Shown in pieces: positions 21,903 through 34,185 of a DNA stretch of 64,000 bases (the first letter of the stretch is position 1; each line of letters opens with the position of its first letter). Position numbers and translations under genes: made by a program. The DNA comes from Leucogyrophana mollusca (lineage: Eukaryota; Basidiomycota; Agaricomycetes; Boletales), in contig MU266382.1 in the NCBI GenBank assembly GCA_021014945.1, forward strand, positions 62,001-126,000, in the 5' to 3' direction. The notes beneath the pieces are model-generated. The model saw only the letters and a list, made by a program, of their open reading frames with translations. It made no database searches and was not told where the DNA came from.

Positions 21903-24602
21903 ATGGCTGAGCTAGCATCCCCTGCGGGTCCTCTTCCCCACATACCCGACGACCTGACGCTGGCCCAGTTTACCCTGGATGCACAGCACCCTGCGAGGCC
22001 TGTTCGCAAGGACGGCATACCATGGATCATCGAGGACCAGTCCGGGAAGAAGATCGGGTTGGAGGAGGTGAGTCAGGCGTTTTGATTTGCGCTCTACGCG
22101 TCCGCACGACCCGTCAATCGAGCTTAACCATCGGCCTCATTTAGCTTCGCGCGCGTACATATGGGTTAGCTAACGGGCTGAGTCTGAGATACAACATCAG
22201 TGCGTTCCTGAAACAGACCATTCTACATCAGTTCACCTAACATCTTAAACTCAGAGGAGGACGACGTTGGTGAGAAGTGTTGGGACTCCTGTCTCTTCGT
22301 GATGTACTGAGCCCAATGCAGTTCTCATATACAGCCCTAACCATGTCGGTAAGCTACTTCCAACCCCTTGGCATCCGAAATACGAACATCATCAATCTTG
22401 GTTTTCCGCAGATTATCTCGTAGCCGTCTGGGCAGCTCACAGACTTGGTGCTACTATGTCGTAAGGTGCAGCTGTCTCTTTCCCTTTCTCTAAGCTGAGG
22501 TCGTATTAGTGGTGCAAACCCATTGTTCACGGTAGATGAGCTGGTCTATCAAATGACCGCAACGAAAGCCTCCGTCATTATCACGCACCCAGACTCCTTT
22601 GATGTAGCTCTATCGGCAAGCCGCACGGCCAACATTCCCTCTGACCGAATCATTATCTTCGATACTGATACCCCATCCAAGACTGCTGCTGTAAACCAAT
22701 GCACTGTCCAAGCACTTATCGAAATGGGTCTCGCTAACCCACCTAACTTTGTCGAAAGGAGGTTGAACCCTGGCGAAGGGAAGACAAAAGTGGCTTTCTT
22801 GAACTTTTCGAGTGGGACTACTGGAAGACCCAAGGTATCATTTGTCGTTATCTCCCTGGGTGGCTCGGTTTGACTCAGGCCCATCCACACAGGCCGTTGC
22901 AATACCTCATTATGCCCCAATAGCCAATACCATTCAGCTAGCAGCGCACCACAAGCTTAACCAGGACTACTGCAAATGGGAGGATCAGAGATTCAGACCG
23001 GGTGATGTTTGCAGCGCAGGTGCGTGTATTCATTAGCTGGTCGCGATGTCGAGCTTATAATTTGACATTGTAGTTCTCCCTCTCTATCGTAAGATCTCTT
23101 GTATGCATCCCTAAGAGTCTGTTCTGAATGCCCACTCAGATATATACGGCTTGGTGTTCAACGTAAGAGCGAACCGACTGTGATTCATCACGCGCTCAAT
23201 CATCTTTCGCAGACCCATTTTAGCTTCTTCTGTGGGGTGAGCGTCTCCAGCTTGAAGATATGACGTGCCGATTTGAACCTCTGAATGAAGATGCCTGTCG
23301 TGTTGGCCACCACAAAGTTCAACTTCTTAGAGTTTCTGAAGAGCATTGCAAGGCATCGCATAACTCATCTCATGTAAGTGCTGGAATTTCTTACCTAGCG
23401 CCTTATTCAGCGATGATCATTGTAATCTCTCTCGCAGGCTCGTGCCTCCGCAGATCGTGCTCCTGTGTAAGGTGTGCAGCCTTCTTTCTCATAGGGTTCC
23501 AGTACCGAGCGAAATGTTTCCAGCATCCCGCAGTCAAAGATTACGACTTTAGCCATGTACGATACCTAACCATTGGGGCCGCGCCCCTTTCCCGAGAGCT
23601 CATGGAGCGCCTTGTCGAGATATTCCCAAATGCCCACATCGGACAAAGCTATGGTGTGTGCTTACTCTAGCATCCCCTTGGCACATGAGACTGCCAGGCT
23701 TATTATGGGCTCTTACAGGCACGACGGAATCTTCCACAGTGATAACCACCTTTCCTCTAAGTAAGAAGCGGGACTTGAGCGGTTCCGCCGGCCAATTACT
23801 CCCTGGGGTAGTTGCCCGGGTAGTGAGGCCTGACGGGTCCTTAGCGGACTTTGATGAACCCGGAGAATTGGTTGCAAAGACGCCGTCGTTGGCTCTGAGG
23901 TACGATGGAAATCCAGAAGCGTAGGTCCCGTTCCTTGGGCGGAGATACTTACAAGCTAACTTTCCCTCCAGTACAGCGGAAACCTTTGTGGACGGGTAAG
24001 CTGGTCTATTTGTTGTTGTATTCTCACCGTGCTAAACTCTGTATTTGCTGTCGGCCAGTTGGCTTCGTACAGGGGATGAGGTCAAAATGAACAGGGACGG
24101 CGAGATATTCGTCTTGGATCGTCTGAAGGTAGCGTGGGTTATATACTGTCCATTTTGACACCAACGCCGGTTGCAGGAAATGATAAAAGTCAGGGGCTAT
24201 CAAGTCGCTCCCGCTGAACTCGAGGGCTGCATCCTCGATCACCCGGACGTCGCCGATACATGTGTAGTGAGCGTACCGGACGAGTACAGTGGCGAATTAC
24301 CCCTCGCGTTTGTCGTCCTCCATCCCCAGCCTGCGAAGCGCACCGAGAGCAGTGCCCGTGCTGCCGAGGAGATCAAACAATCCATTATGAAGGTATGCAT
24401 CTGAAACCGTCCATTGTCTGAACACCTGTTGTGACGTCGTGTCCTCCAGCATGTCGCCGATAACAAGGTCGCGTACAAGAAGCTAGCCGGTGGTGTCGAG
24501 TTCATTGAAAGTGTGCCGAAGAACCCGAGTGGAAAGCTTCTTAGACGTGTCCTGCGAGACAAAGCACGGGCGATGAAAGCGACGCCCAAGGCGAAGCTAT
24601 AG
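21903..24602 (+). CDS. 4-coumarate/acyl-CoA ligase, peroxisomal (copy A)
   Basis: An adenylate-forming enzyme (ANL superfamily) that activates a carboxylic acid with ATP and transfers it to CoA. It has about ten short introns and roughly 580 residues. The N-terminus is MAELASPAGPLPHIPDDL. The ATP-binding P-loop is [13 protein letters not shown], the A5 motif lies in GQSYGTTESS, then DGWLRTGDEV and [20 protein letters not shown], and the catalytic lysine lies in NPSGKLLRR near the end. The C-terminus is KAKL, whose last three residues AKL form a PTS1, so the enzyme is expected in peroxisomes. The substrate may be a medium or long fatty acid or a phenylpropanoid acid; sequence alone does not tell. 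One local change, LRYDGNPEAT where the paralogue has [10 protein letters not shown], replaces a conserved Gly by Arg. A tandem paralogue starts 1.2 kb downstream. Confidence 0.9.
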
Positions 24603-25779
24603 GTTGTAAGAGGGGCGATGATGTGTATAGTTGATGTATGTATCTAAGTGATCTCCTGTTGGTTAGGAGCCCCTCTATCGGACACACTACACTTGTATAC
24701 CCTGACTGTCCGCCATGTTGTGTTGATGAGGTCTCTTTGATCGAGGGTGGTAGATCCGTGCTCGCCAATAACCACGCCTCCTACGTTCGACTCGCTGTGA
24801 GAAGACACGGGCCCATGGGCTATTGACGTTGTTGTGTGCGAGATGACAAATGGAAAGCACCAAACCTTCTCGCAGACGGCATTCGCCTCGTCGTCCGATA
24901 TCCTCTTCAACGCTCAATCGGACCACCGATGGCTCATGGTGAGACAAACCGAGTGCATGATGTCGAGGGACTTCGCGCCCATGTCCTGAGATCGTAAAAA
25001 CGTCGTCAGGAATTTAATTGGGCTTGCGGCTATTAAGGTGCGACCACGAGGACATCATCAGGAAGATGATCCAGAGTATGACATGGCCTTACTATTAGCC
25101 ATCGTATCGGGGGCTCCGGGTCTATGTATGCGCTTACTAGCTCTAGATCCTTCTCGGTGTTGCCCTTTTCTTGACCCTGCGTAAGCCTTTGGAGGAATAT
25201 CCAGAGTTTAGGTGTTTCACCGGACTGCTTAGCTTCGGTATGTATCTGATGATCTGAGGCAGCTCCTCTTTGACCACGAGCGCTGGCCGCTCGTATCGAA
25301 TCTTCGGCTCTTGGATACGCCCGGTACTCCCCAGCATACAAAGGCGAGAAAGAGGGAGATCCCAAGAGTATCAACTCGAACGCTTCCTGCAACCAGCGCT
25401 AGATTATCGAGAAGGGTTTTCTCCAGCTTCGAGGTGTGCTCGAGCTGAGTTGGAGGGTGTGCGATTGCAAAGCTTTCGATCGAGTCGACAGAGCCATTGT
25501 CAGAGTCTAAATCGTCAAAGCAATAATCAGCCGAAGTAAACGGACCGTAATCTTTGTCGTCGGTTGTAACTACCATTGGTAGGCCTGGGGCTTGAAATTG
25601 GCTAAAGTAATGGCACCGCGGTATTACTTCATGCTTCAAGTTCCGTGCGGGACATGATTCTTCCCGAGAGAAAGACCCACAAGGTCTTTGCTTTCCCATC
25701 TTCAATATTCCGGGTTGTACTTGTACACTGACCTGGGTATACTGGCCTCAGGCTGGAAATCGCTGTCACCCAATAACCT
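24603..25779. other. Region between the two CoA ligases, with a possible minus-strand gene
   Basis: About 1.2 kb separates the tandem ligases. The most gene-like part is the minus strand at 25033-25705. One frame starts inside the 158-codon frame at 25229-25705 with acidic, Ser-rich sequence (DDLDSDNGSVDSIESF) and then a hydrophobic segment (LGISLFLAFVCWGVP). Another frame further down reads EPKIRYERPALVVKEELPQI. They might be exons of a small protein, but joins are not clean. The remainder, 24603-25030, carries only short frames. Confidence 0.3.
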
Positions 25780-28417
25780 ATGTCTGAGTTCTCTGGCCCT
25801 CCTCTGGATGCGACCGTTCCAGATGATTTAACCATTCCTCAGTTCTTTCTCGACCACCACCACCCCTCACGACCCGTGCGTAAAGATGGGGTGCCATGGC
25901 TGATAGAGGACGGCACTGGGAGAAAGATTGGGTTCGAAGAGGTGTGCACAAGTCGCTTATGATCCGGGTACGCGTGTGGGCTGAGCAGCGACCAAGATTC
26001 GTGCTCGGACATTCGGGTTTGCGAACGGGCTAAGCTTGCGCTACGGTATTAGTACGTCCTGTCCACGCCTCGGAGAGCGTGCAAGCTTGCTAACCGGAAA
26101 GTCATGCAGAGGAAGACGACGTCGGTACGTCCTCTCCTAGCCCTTTCGACTTGTCATTAATATCGACGTCAACTGCCAGTCCTAATCTTCAGTCCTAACG
26201 ACGTCGGTGCGTCTTAGACTTGCTTTACTTCACTAGACCATTCACGAACATTAAAATCAACGAACAGACTATCCAATTGCTATTTGGGGTGCTCATAGAT
26301 TGGGCGCCATCATATCGTGAGATGAAATCACCGCACCGCCGCCTACCCGCGGGATTCTGACTCCCCATTCTCACCACGTCCTTTCCAGGGGAGCAAATCC
26401 AACGTACACATGCGACGAGCTCGTCCACCAGATCGAGACAACCAAGGCTACAGTTATTGTCGCCCACCCTGTCTCTCTGGATACAGCGTTAGCTGCAGCA
26501 CGTGTTTCCGGTATCCCTGCTGGCCGTGTCCTCACTTTTGGCGAGTCGAGTCAGAAGAGTGTGGACAGCTTGGTCAAGGAAGGACTGTCACACAACCCTA
26601 ATTTTGTAGAGCGGAAGCTCAAGCCTGGCGAGGGTCAAACAAAGATTGCATTTCTGAACTTCTCGAGTGGCACAACTGGGAAACCGAAGGTAGGAATCCA
26701 CTTCAAGGACGGTTGTCATCGGGCTGAGGTGCATACACTACACACAGGCCGTGGCGATCTCACACACGGCGCCGATCACAAACGTCATAGCGACGGCATT
26801 GCATGGAAAGGTTGGACAAAACTACTGTCGCTGGGAAGATCAAAGGTTTAGACCTGGAGATGTTGCGGCTGCAGGTTTGTAGTTCTTTGTAACCCGTTTT
26901 CCCGAAATGCTCACATTTATTCGTTCTAGTTCTGCCATTCTTCCGTGAGTCCCGTTGCCTATCTCCGAATGGCTGATTCTCAATATTCTGCAGATATCTA
27001 CGGTCTTGTCTTGTCGGTAAGCCACCCAAAACTTATGAGCCCCTCCTGCTACTGAATAGTACTACAGATACACTTCATGACTTTTTGCGGAGTGAGTATA
27101 TTTGACATGACTGCAGTATATTGCAGGCCTCACACGGCTTCACAGATGTCGCTCGTGGTGATACCCAAGTTCAACTTCACCGATTTCCTGAAGAGCATAG
27201 TGACACACAAGATCACACATTTAATGTAAGCTTCACCAGTGGGACCTGCCTCGTTCTCACTCTGTTACCTAGGTTGGTACCTCCTCAAATCGTACTTCTT
27301 TGCAAGGTGAACATTCTGTTTTTATGCAGCCCGAGCTGACTGATAGACGATGAATATAGCACCCAGCTGTGAAGGACTACGACCTCAGTGGCGTCCGGTT
27401 TTTGATATCGGGAGCTGCGCCTCTATCAGCAGAACTCATGAAGCAATTGGTCAAAGTAATTCCAAATGCACAAGTTGGCCAAGGTTACGGTGCGTGTGCC
27501 GCCCTCTTTTGATGAGTTCAGACTGATGGACGCAAACCCAGGTCTTACTGAGTCCTCAACGTCCATCACGATGTACCCCACTGACCAAAAGATCGGAACA
27601 CCGGGTAGTGCTGGCCGCCTCTTACCGGGGGTCGTTGCGAAGATTATCAAACAGGATGGATCGTTGGCCGGGTTCAACGAGCCGGGGGAGCTGATTGTAA
27701 AGATGGCTTCTTTGGCGCTTGGTTACTACAATAATGAGAAGGCGTAAGTGGGACGTTGTCGAGTCTCGAGTAAAAGCTGAGCTTTCAAACTACAGGACAA
27801 GAGAGACATTTGTTAATGGGTGTGTCCATCCCGCGATCTATGCTGACACTTCAACCAACACTTATCAAGGTGGCTCCACACCGGAGACGAAGTCGTCATC
27901 AACGAGAACATGGAAGTCTTTATCGTAGACCGATTAAAGGTGGCTCGTTATCTCCATCGGAGGGCTCCTTGCTAACGCGGACAACCCGTAGGAAATTATG
28001 AAAGTTCGTGGCTTCCAAGTTGCTCCAGCAGAGCTCGAAGGTTGTCTGCTTGACCACCCGGACGTCGCGGATACCTGCGTCGTCCCTGTCCCCGATGACT
28101 ACAGCGGCGAGGTCCCGCTGGCCTTCGTTGTGCTACACGCCAGCACGGCGAAGCGAGTCGCTGATGACCCCGCGGAGGCGGAGAAGGTCAAAGCGTCCAT
28201 CATGAAAGTAAGCGTGCGTCCTGGCGAAGTTGAAATCCCGGCTGACCGAGTCATTTTATGACAGCATGTCGAGGACAACAAGGTGGCTTACAAGAGGTTG
28301 GCTGGCGGGGTGGAGTTCACAGACGTCATCCCGAAGAATCCCAGTGGGAAGTTACTTCGGCGTATCTTGCGTGATAGAGCGCGCGAGATGAAAGCAAAGC
28401 CGAAGGCCAAGTTATGA
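25780..28417 (+). CDS. 4-coumarate/acyl-CoA ligase, peroxisomal (copy B)
   Basis: This is the tandem paralogue of the ligase at 21903, with the same domain order, similar intron positions and about the same length. The N-terminus is [17 protein letters not shown]. Motifs are [13 protein letters not shown] (ATP loop), [50 protein letters not shown] and NPSGKLLRR with the catalytic Lys. The C-terminus again ends AKL, a PTS1. Exons checked at 26100-26420 (EEDDV / VLIFSPNDV / [13 protein letters not shown] / GANPTYT) join cleanly, so the copy looks functional. The differences from copy A spread along the protein, including the acyl-binding region around 27380-27560, suggest divergence of substrate. 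Role: activation of an acid to its CoA ester for peroxisomal oxidation or secondary metabolism. Confidence 0.9.
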
Positions 28418-28746
28418 GACTCCAGTCATTCTACCGAGAGACCAGACAGCCTAGTTGTGGATTTATGGATTCATGTGTATACCAGGAGTATCGGTTGTAA
28501 ACAAACAATTCCGTTCCAAGGGTATCTGTCGCTGGAGTAGCAGTATTAATTTATTGCTGCCAAGGCGGCACTTCGGTGGGAGCCCTCAGACAACTCAAGT
28601 GCACTGCCACCGAGAGATTTGCTGGAATGATCAGGAAAGCCGAAACGCGTATGCTCGCTTAGGCTTGCGCGTCCCGCCCAAAGGCATCTTATACTTAAAT
28701 AAGCTCAAGTTCAGCTCCCATCGTCCTCCAGAATACTCTACTTTCA
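28418..28746. other. Intergenic region before the PPPDE fusion gene
   Basis: This short interval holds the 3' flank of ligase B and the promoter of the next gene. A TATA-like run (TATACTTAAATAA) lies at about 28690-28702, some 45-60 bases before the ATG at 28747. No gene is seen. Confidence 0.35.
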
Positions 28747-31133
28747 ATGTCTGTCCCAGTGCAGCTCTACGTATATGACCTCAGTAATGGCATGGCGAGA
28801 CAGATGTCTCAGCAGCTAACAGGCCGACAGATAGACGGGATCTGGTTAGTACGTCCAGCATACTATACTGGCATACCCAGACTGACTCATGTTCAAGCGC
28901 AGGCATACCTCGATAGTCGTCTTTGGCCATGAGATTTTCTATGGCCAAGGAATTTGTCTGACGCAGCCTGGTAAATCGCATGTAGGTGAACGTCCGTGCC
29001 ATCACTATGGTCACTCATTAAAGATCTGCAGCACGGGGCACCTCTGCGGATCATTGAGATGGGTGAGACTTCTGTGGACGAACGGACCTTCACCGAATAC
29101 TTGTCCGAGATGCGAAATACGTACACGGCGGACAAGGTAAGCATCCGAGTTGCAGCATGCTAAAGGATGGCTCAAATGGAGGTATTGCAGTATCATCTGC
29201 TAGGTAAATACCGCTGCTTGGAGACCACGTCCCTAGCTCACAGCGAATATCCCAGACTTCAACTGTAATTCTTTCACAAACGACTGTGTTGGATTCTTGA
29301 CAGGCGGCTCAATACCGGATTACATCAAAGGTTCTTATCACTCCCCTCTTTGCAATTCTCCAGTTTGCCAATAGGGATTTATGCTATTGTAGACCTCCCC
29401 GCAGATTTTCTGTCGACGCCTTTCGGTGCTGCTCTGCGTCCCACAATAGACAGAATGTTCCGTGGTCCTAGCCCTTCAGGCCTCCCGACCCCTCCAGTGG
29501 ACCCGCGTGCTGCAGCCGCCGCTTCTCCCGACCCAGCTTTGGCTGCATCTCTTCTTCAAGCAGTCGCAGCTCGTGCCGCATCGACCCCCGGCGCATCTTC
29601 ATCCCAAGGTTACCTCCCAACCCCCGCTCCGACATCCCCTTCCACCCCATCCCAGGCAGTCGTAAGTTTAACTGGGCAATTGCACGTATCCACGAACCCC
29701 GCTTCCTTGCATTCTCTTCTCCGCACGCACCGAGCACTGGTCGCATTTTTCACGAGTGCCACGTGTGGCCCGTGCCGGATGATTGAGCCCGTGTTTGAGG
29801 AACTGGCGAAGACGAAGAGCCGGGGTGGTGTCGCGTTCACGAAGATCGACTTGAGCGTTGGGATGGGACATGCTGTAGCTTCGGAGTGGGGTGTTCGCGT
29901 GACGCCTACGTTTATTTTCTTCCTGGATGGCAAGAAGGTTTGGATTTTGCTTTTGGCATCATCTGACTTGGAGGCTGACACTAGCGTGGCATAACAGACC
30001 CACGAGATGAAAGGCGTCAATGCTCCTGAGCTGCGAACACAGGTCGATTTGCTCATTTACGAAGCGTTTCCCCGTGAGTTCAACAGTTCGAGAAGTATTC
30101 TTGTGCGCTAATCTCGGGTGTGTAGCTCATCCTCACACCAAATTATCTCTACCTGCAATCGAGTCAATCTCACTGAATCCGATTCTGTTTACGCAAGTAC
30201 CCGCATTAGATTCGGTACTAGCAAAGTTCGTCGGGTTCATCGACGGTGCACCATCGTGGACTGGCTCGACATCAAAGGTCGAAGTGAAACAGGTGCTTCT
30301 ACAGGTCTTACTCCCATACTTGAAAACTCGATTCGCGACGCCTCCGCGGACAGTGAAAGCGCCTCTTGATCGCTTGCCTACTATTACCTCGGTTTTGGGG
30401 TCGAATCTTTCTGCAGGGGAGCTCTTCCCTTTGGTGGATCTATGGCGCCTTGCTCTCCTGGATGCCGCTGTATCTGCCTGGGTGGCGACTTCGGATACCT
30501 CGAACGGTCCCATAAACGTTCTACTTGGGAAGGCACTCTCCAGTACAGATCCGGCGCCTCGGAATTACATGCTCACAACCCTGCGAATGTTTTCGAACGC
30601 GTTCCAAAATCCCATTTTGGCACGACGGCTCCTCTCGACTACAAGAAATGACATCACATCTCTTCTTGTGTCTTCTCTCTTGCACGAAGACGCTTCTGTA
30701 CGTACTGCCGCTGCCAGCCTGGCGTTCAATGTCGCAGCGTTCTTGCAGAAGCGGAGAGTGGAACAGGTGCGAGGGGGCGGCAATGATGGAGAAGTTCAGG
30801 AAGATGCCGACTGGGAGGTGGAGATGACAAGTGCTATTATTGAAGCTATAGAAAGAGAGAAGAGCAACGAGGAAATAGGTATGCCTAGATTTCCTACGCA
30901 TGGCGTCACTCACGCATTCCATCGCTACAGTGCACCGCCTATCAGCCTGTCTCGCGCTTCTCCTGCGGTTATCGCCGTTCACAGAGAACCAGCTGACACC
31001 CCTGCTAGAAGTTTTACAGGCGCGAAGTATCCTGAAAGGCAAGTTAGAGAAGGGCGGATGCGGGGAAGGCGGGGTTGCGAAGAAGGAGGTCCGCAAGCTA
31101 ATCGTGGAAGTCGCTGAGAAGCTGTGTCCGTAG
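28747..31133 (+). CDS. PPPDE (DeSI) peptidase - thioredoxin - PUL fusion protein
   Basis: Three domains lie in one continuous gene of about 600 residues. The N-terminal PPPDE domain (residues about 4-145) opens with [14 protein letters not shown]. It has the catalytic His in [11 protein letters not shown] (His34, formed across an exon join) and the catalytic Cys in [11 protein letters not shown] (about Cys102). This papain-like fold cleaves SUMO or ubiquitin conjugates (DeSI family). After a Pro/Ala/Ser linker comes a thioredoxin domain with the active-site motif TCGPCRM (genomic 29763-29783). The C-terminal third (from about 30120) is a helical PUL/armadillo domain, which in Ufd3/PLAA binds Cdc48/p97. 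The predicted role is redox- or Cdc48-linked removal of SUMO or ubiquitin. Ends at KLCP, stop 31131-31133. The fusion is known from fungal genomes; its function is not established. Confidence 0.85.
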
Positions 31134-31602
31134 ATGTGACTGTGCTGTTTTTATGGGTCTATGTATGTACACGGAACGGAAAAACATAAGACCAGCTTGT
31201 TGGAGCCTGCAGGCCCATCAGGATTCAGGAGGGGGAACTGGACTGGACGGACGGCATTCGGCGGAAATCACGAGTATGAGATAACCGGGAAGCCGGCGGA
31301 GGCCAGGGCAGCTCAAAAGTTAAACTGAACCACGAACAGCCAGCTTGTCCTCCTGCTGCCTGGTTCTACCGCGATCATAGCACTGCTACAGTCCTCAAAC
31401 AGTTAACAGGCTCTTCTGCCAGTGACGCTCCTCTCTATCTCCATCTCTTAAGCAAGTCCATCGGCGGTGTCGCGTGGAAGGACTTTGAGTCTCTTCCATC
31501 CACCATTGTCGCCAGCTCACTCAGTAATTGTCCCTTGGCATGCTCAGATTGTCCAACAAATTAGTCTCTCGTTCTTTGTGCTCTCCGGTGGGTAGTCCTT
31601 GA
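31134..31602. other. Intergenic region before carnitine acetyltransferase
   Basis: No gene is seen. Same-strand spacing of 470 bases is expected to contain the terminator of the PPPDE fusion gene and the promoter of the next gene. The stretch 31380-31600 is C/T-rich, as is common just upstream of fungal starts. A short upstream exon carrying an alternative targeting peptide cannot be excluded. Confidence 0.35.
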
Positions 31603-34005
31603 ATGACTCGCATGCTCCCGGCTGATGAACGCGTGGTGGTGCAGCTCATACACCAAATGGCAAAGGGCCGTACCATGAAATCCTCCGCGCCGAGGAAGTC
31701 TGATGTGCCGGAGGGTTATGCAGTTGACCCTTCGGCAGGCAATATGTTAAGGTTCCAAGCGTCACTACCACGCCTCCCCGTACCGACTTTATCGTCTACT
31801 GTGCACAAGTACCTCGAAACGGTTCGCCCCCACCTAACCGACACTGAGTATGCTACAACGCAATCCAACGCAAACGATTTCCTCAAGTCGCCCATGGCTG
31901 CGGAGCTTCAGAAACGCCTGGAGGGACGTACTGCAGATCCGTCGATCAAGAACTGGCTCGCGGACTGGTGGAACGACGCTGCCTACATGGGGTACCGTGA
32001 TCCCGTGGTGGTCTACGTCAGCTATTTCTATGTCCACCTTGATGACATGCGGATTCGTAGTCCTGCGAGGAGAGCAGCGAGCTTGCTCAAAGCCATGCTG
32101 CCATTTAGAGAACTGACCGAGTCGTAAGTGGATCTTGAACAATTAATATCAGTTGGGCTCAAACAACGTGTAAAGAAAGCAACTAGAACCAGAGAAGGTC
32201 CGAGGGATCCCACTCTGCATGGATTCATACAAGTGGCTGTAAGTTTCCTGACCCTTTTAATTTCACGTGTTTATTGAAGGCAACCTTGTCGTTCAGATTT
32301 CATTCTTCGCGATACCCTGTCAAGCCTTCAGACACCGCGCGGAAATTTGATCCGAAGACGAACAATCACGTCGTATTCGTTCGGAAGAACAAGTTCTATG
32401 AGGTTTCTCTCGTGTCACCCAAGGGTGATGAACTGAGTGCTGCTGAGCTAGAAGTGTAAGCTATTTTCATATATTGCTGCATGAAAGCACTTAATGTGCA
32501 CTAGTCAAGTAGAACGTGTTATCCAGCTGGCTGGTAACGACAAGGGTGTGCCCATCGGCGCGCTAACGAGCGAAAACAGGGATATCTGGGCAGACGTGAG
32601 GAAGCATGACTGATCTCTAAGCCGTCATGCCCTAACATCCAGTCTAGGCTCGCGAAGCAGTATTGGCTGCTTCACCATTGAATGCAAAGTCCCTCGAGCG
32701 CATCGAATCGTCCGCGATTATAGTGTGCTTGGACGACACGAAGCCCGTTACGAGAGAGGACATATCTTGGGCGTGTTGGGTGGGAGATGGCCGAAACCGC
32801 TTCTACGATAAACATCAACGTAGGTTCATGACGCACTACTTTCATCTATAGCCCGATCTAACCTCGTACGTATCAAAGTACTTGTATTTGACAATGGTCG
32901 TTCCGGTTTCCTCGGGGAGCATTCCTGCATGGACGGCACGCCCACACTTCGGTTGAACGAATTCATACTCGCCTCTCTTGCCGCCAATAAGGTCGATCTT
33001 GGTGCTCCGAGGTCGGGCTCCACTGGAGCCGATCTACCTCAGCCCCAGGAACTCAAGTTTGAACTGGATAATCAGACCAAGGCTTATGTCAATGACGCAT
33101 GTCAGCACTTTGACGAGCTCGTCGGAAAACACGATATGGTTGTATGTTCTTTTCACTCTTTCCACGAGCGCCTTTGTCCTTGACGCCCATGCCACCTTCC
33201 CTTTCAGGTACTGCACTACGAGGGGTACGGAAAAGATTTGATGAAGAAGTACAAGGCGTCGCCAGACGCATGGGCCCAACTTGTCAAACAGCTCGCCTTC
33301 CACAAAATGTTCAACCGCCCTGGCGTGACTTACGAGAGTTGCCAGACGCGGAAATACCAGCACGGTCGGACTGAGGTTATCAGAAGTGCCAGCTCGGAGA
33401 CAAAAGCTTGGGCCGAGGCCATGTTAAACCCAGAGGAGACTGTAAGTCCGCGTCCAATCCTGCCCTATCTGGTCCATTTAACTCGGCGATGTGCGCTGAT
33501 CATAGGATGAACATCGTGCCTTACTCTTTCGGAGAGCCGTTTCCCGCCACCTACAGTACGCAGCATGGGCAGCCGACGGGCAAGGGGTGGACAGGCATCT
33601 ATTTGGGCTCAAGAAGATGCTCCGTGAAGGGGAGGCCACGCCGGCCATCTACGGGGATCCGGCGTTCTCGAAGACCAATCATTGGGAGCTGTCAACTTCC
33701 CAGTTATCCTCCAAGTTCCTCGACGGATGGGGGTACGGTGAAGGTGCGTGACCTAACTCTGGTTCAGGCCGTTTTGTGGCTGAACATATGTTGCGTGGCA
33801 TTTAGTTGTGACCGACGGCTACGGTCTTTCGTATTCCATTGATGATCATTATATCCGGTGGACCATCACATCTTTGAAGCAAGATACGCCAGTGCTCAAA
33901 CACTACCTTGCGGAGGCCGCGACGGAGACTAGGCAAATGATGGAGAGGGCTGCTGCTGCTGAGAAGAGCGCCAAAGAGGCTGGAGAGGCGAAGGGGAAGC
34001 TATAA
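31603..34005 (+). CDS. CAT2: Carnitine O-acetyltransferase
   Basis: A member of the choline/carnitine acyltransferase family, moving acetyl groups between CoA and carnitine so that acetyl units made in peroxisomes can reach mitochondria. Visible motifs in order: LPRLPVPTLSSTVHKYLETV at the N-terminus, PLCMDSYKW, RKNKFYEVSLVSPKG, the catalytic-His block FLGEHSCMDGTPTLRLNEF, LHYEGYGKDLMKKY (CoA-binding Lys region), RPGVTYESCQTRKYQHGRTE with the carnitine-binding Arg/Thr, and LSSKFLDGWGYGEV. Length is about 630 residues over some nine exons, normal for fungal Cat2. The C-terminus is AKGKL; GKL is a weak PTS1 compared with the AKL of yeast Cat2. The start could be 31603, 31612 or a later ATG; several in-frame Met codons may allow mitochondrial and peroxisomal forms. 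Confidence 0.9.
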
Positions 34006-34185
34006 TGAGCAAATCGGACTATGCTGCAATCGCCCTGATGTGGGACTACGATCTACTTACGATACCGGGAATAAACACCTTGCTTTTGAGTTTTGCCCTT
34101 CCAGGTGTTTATTCCGAGTCTTGTGCCACTGATTGCAAATACCAGGGGAGATGACGACTAAACGCGCACATACCACCCTCGGAAT

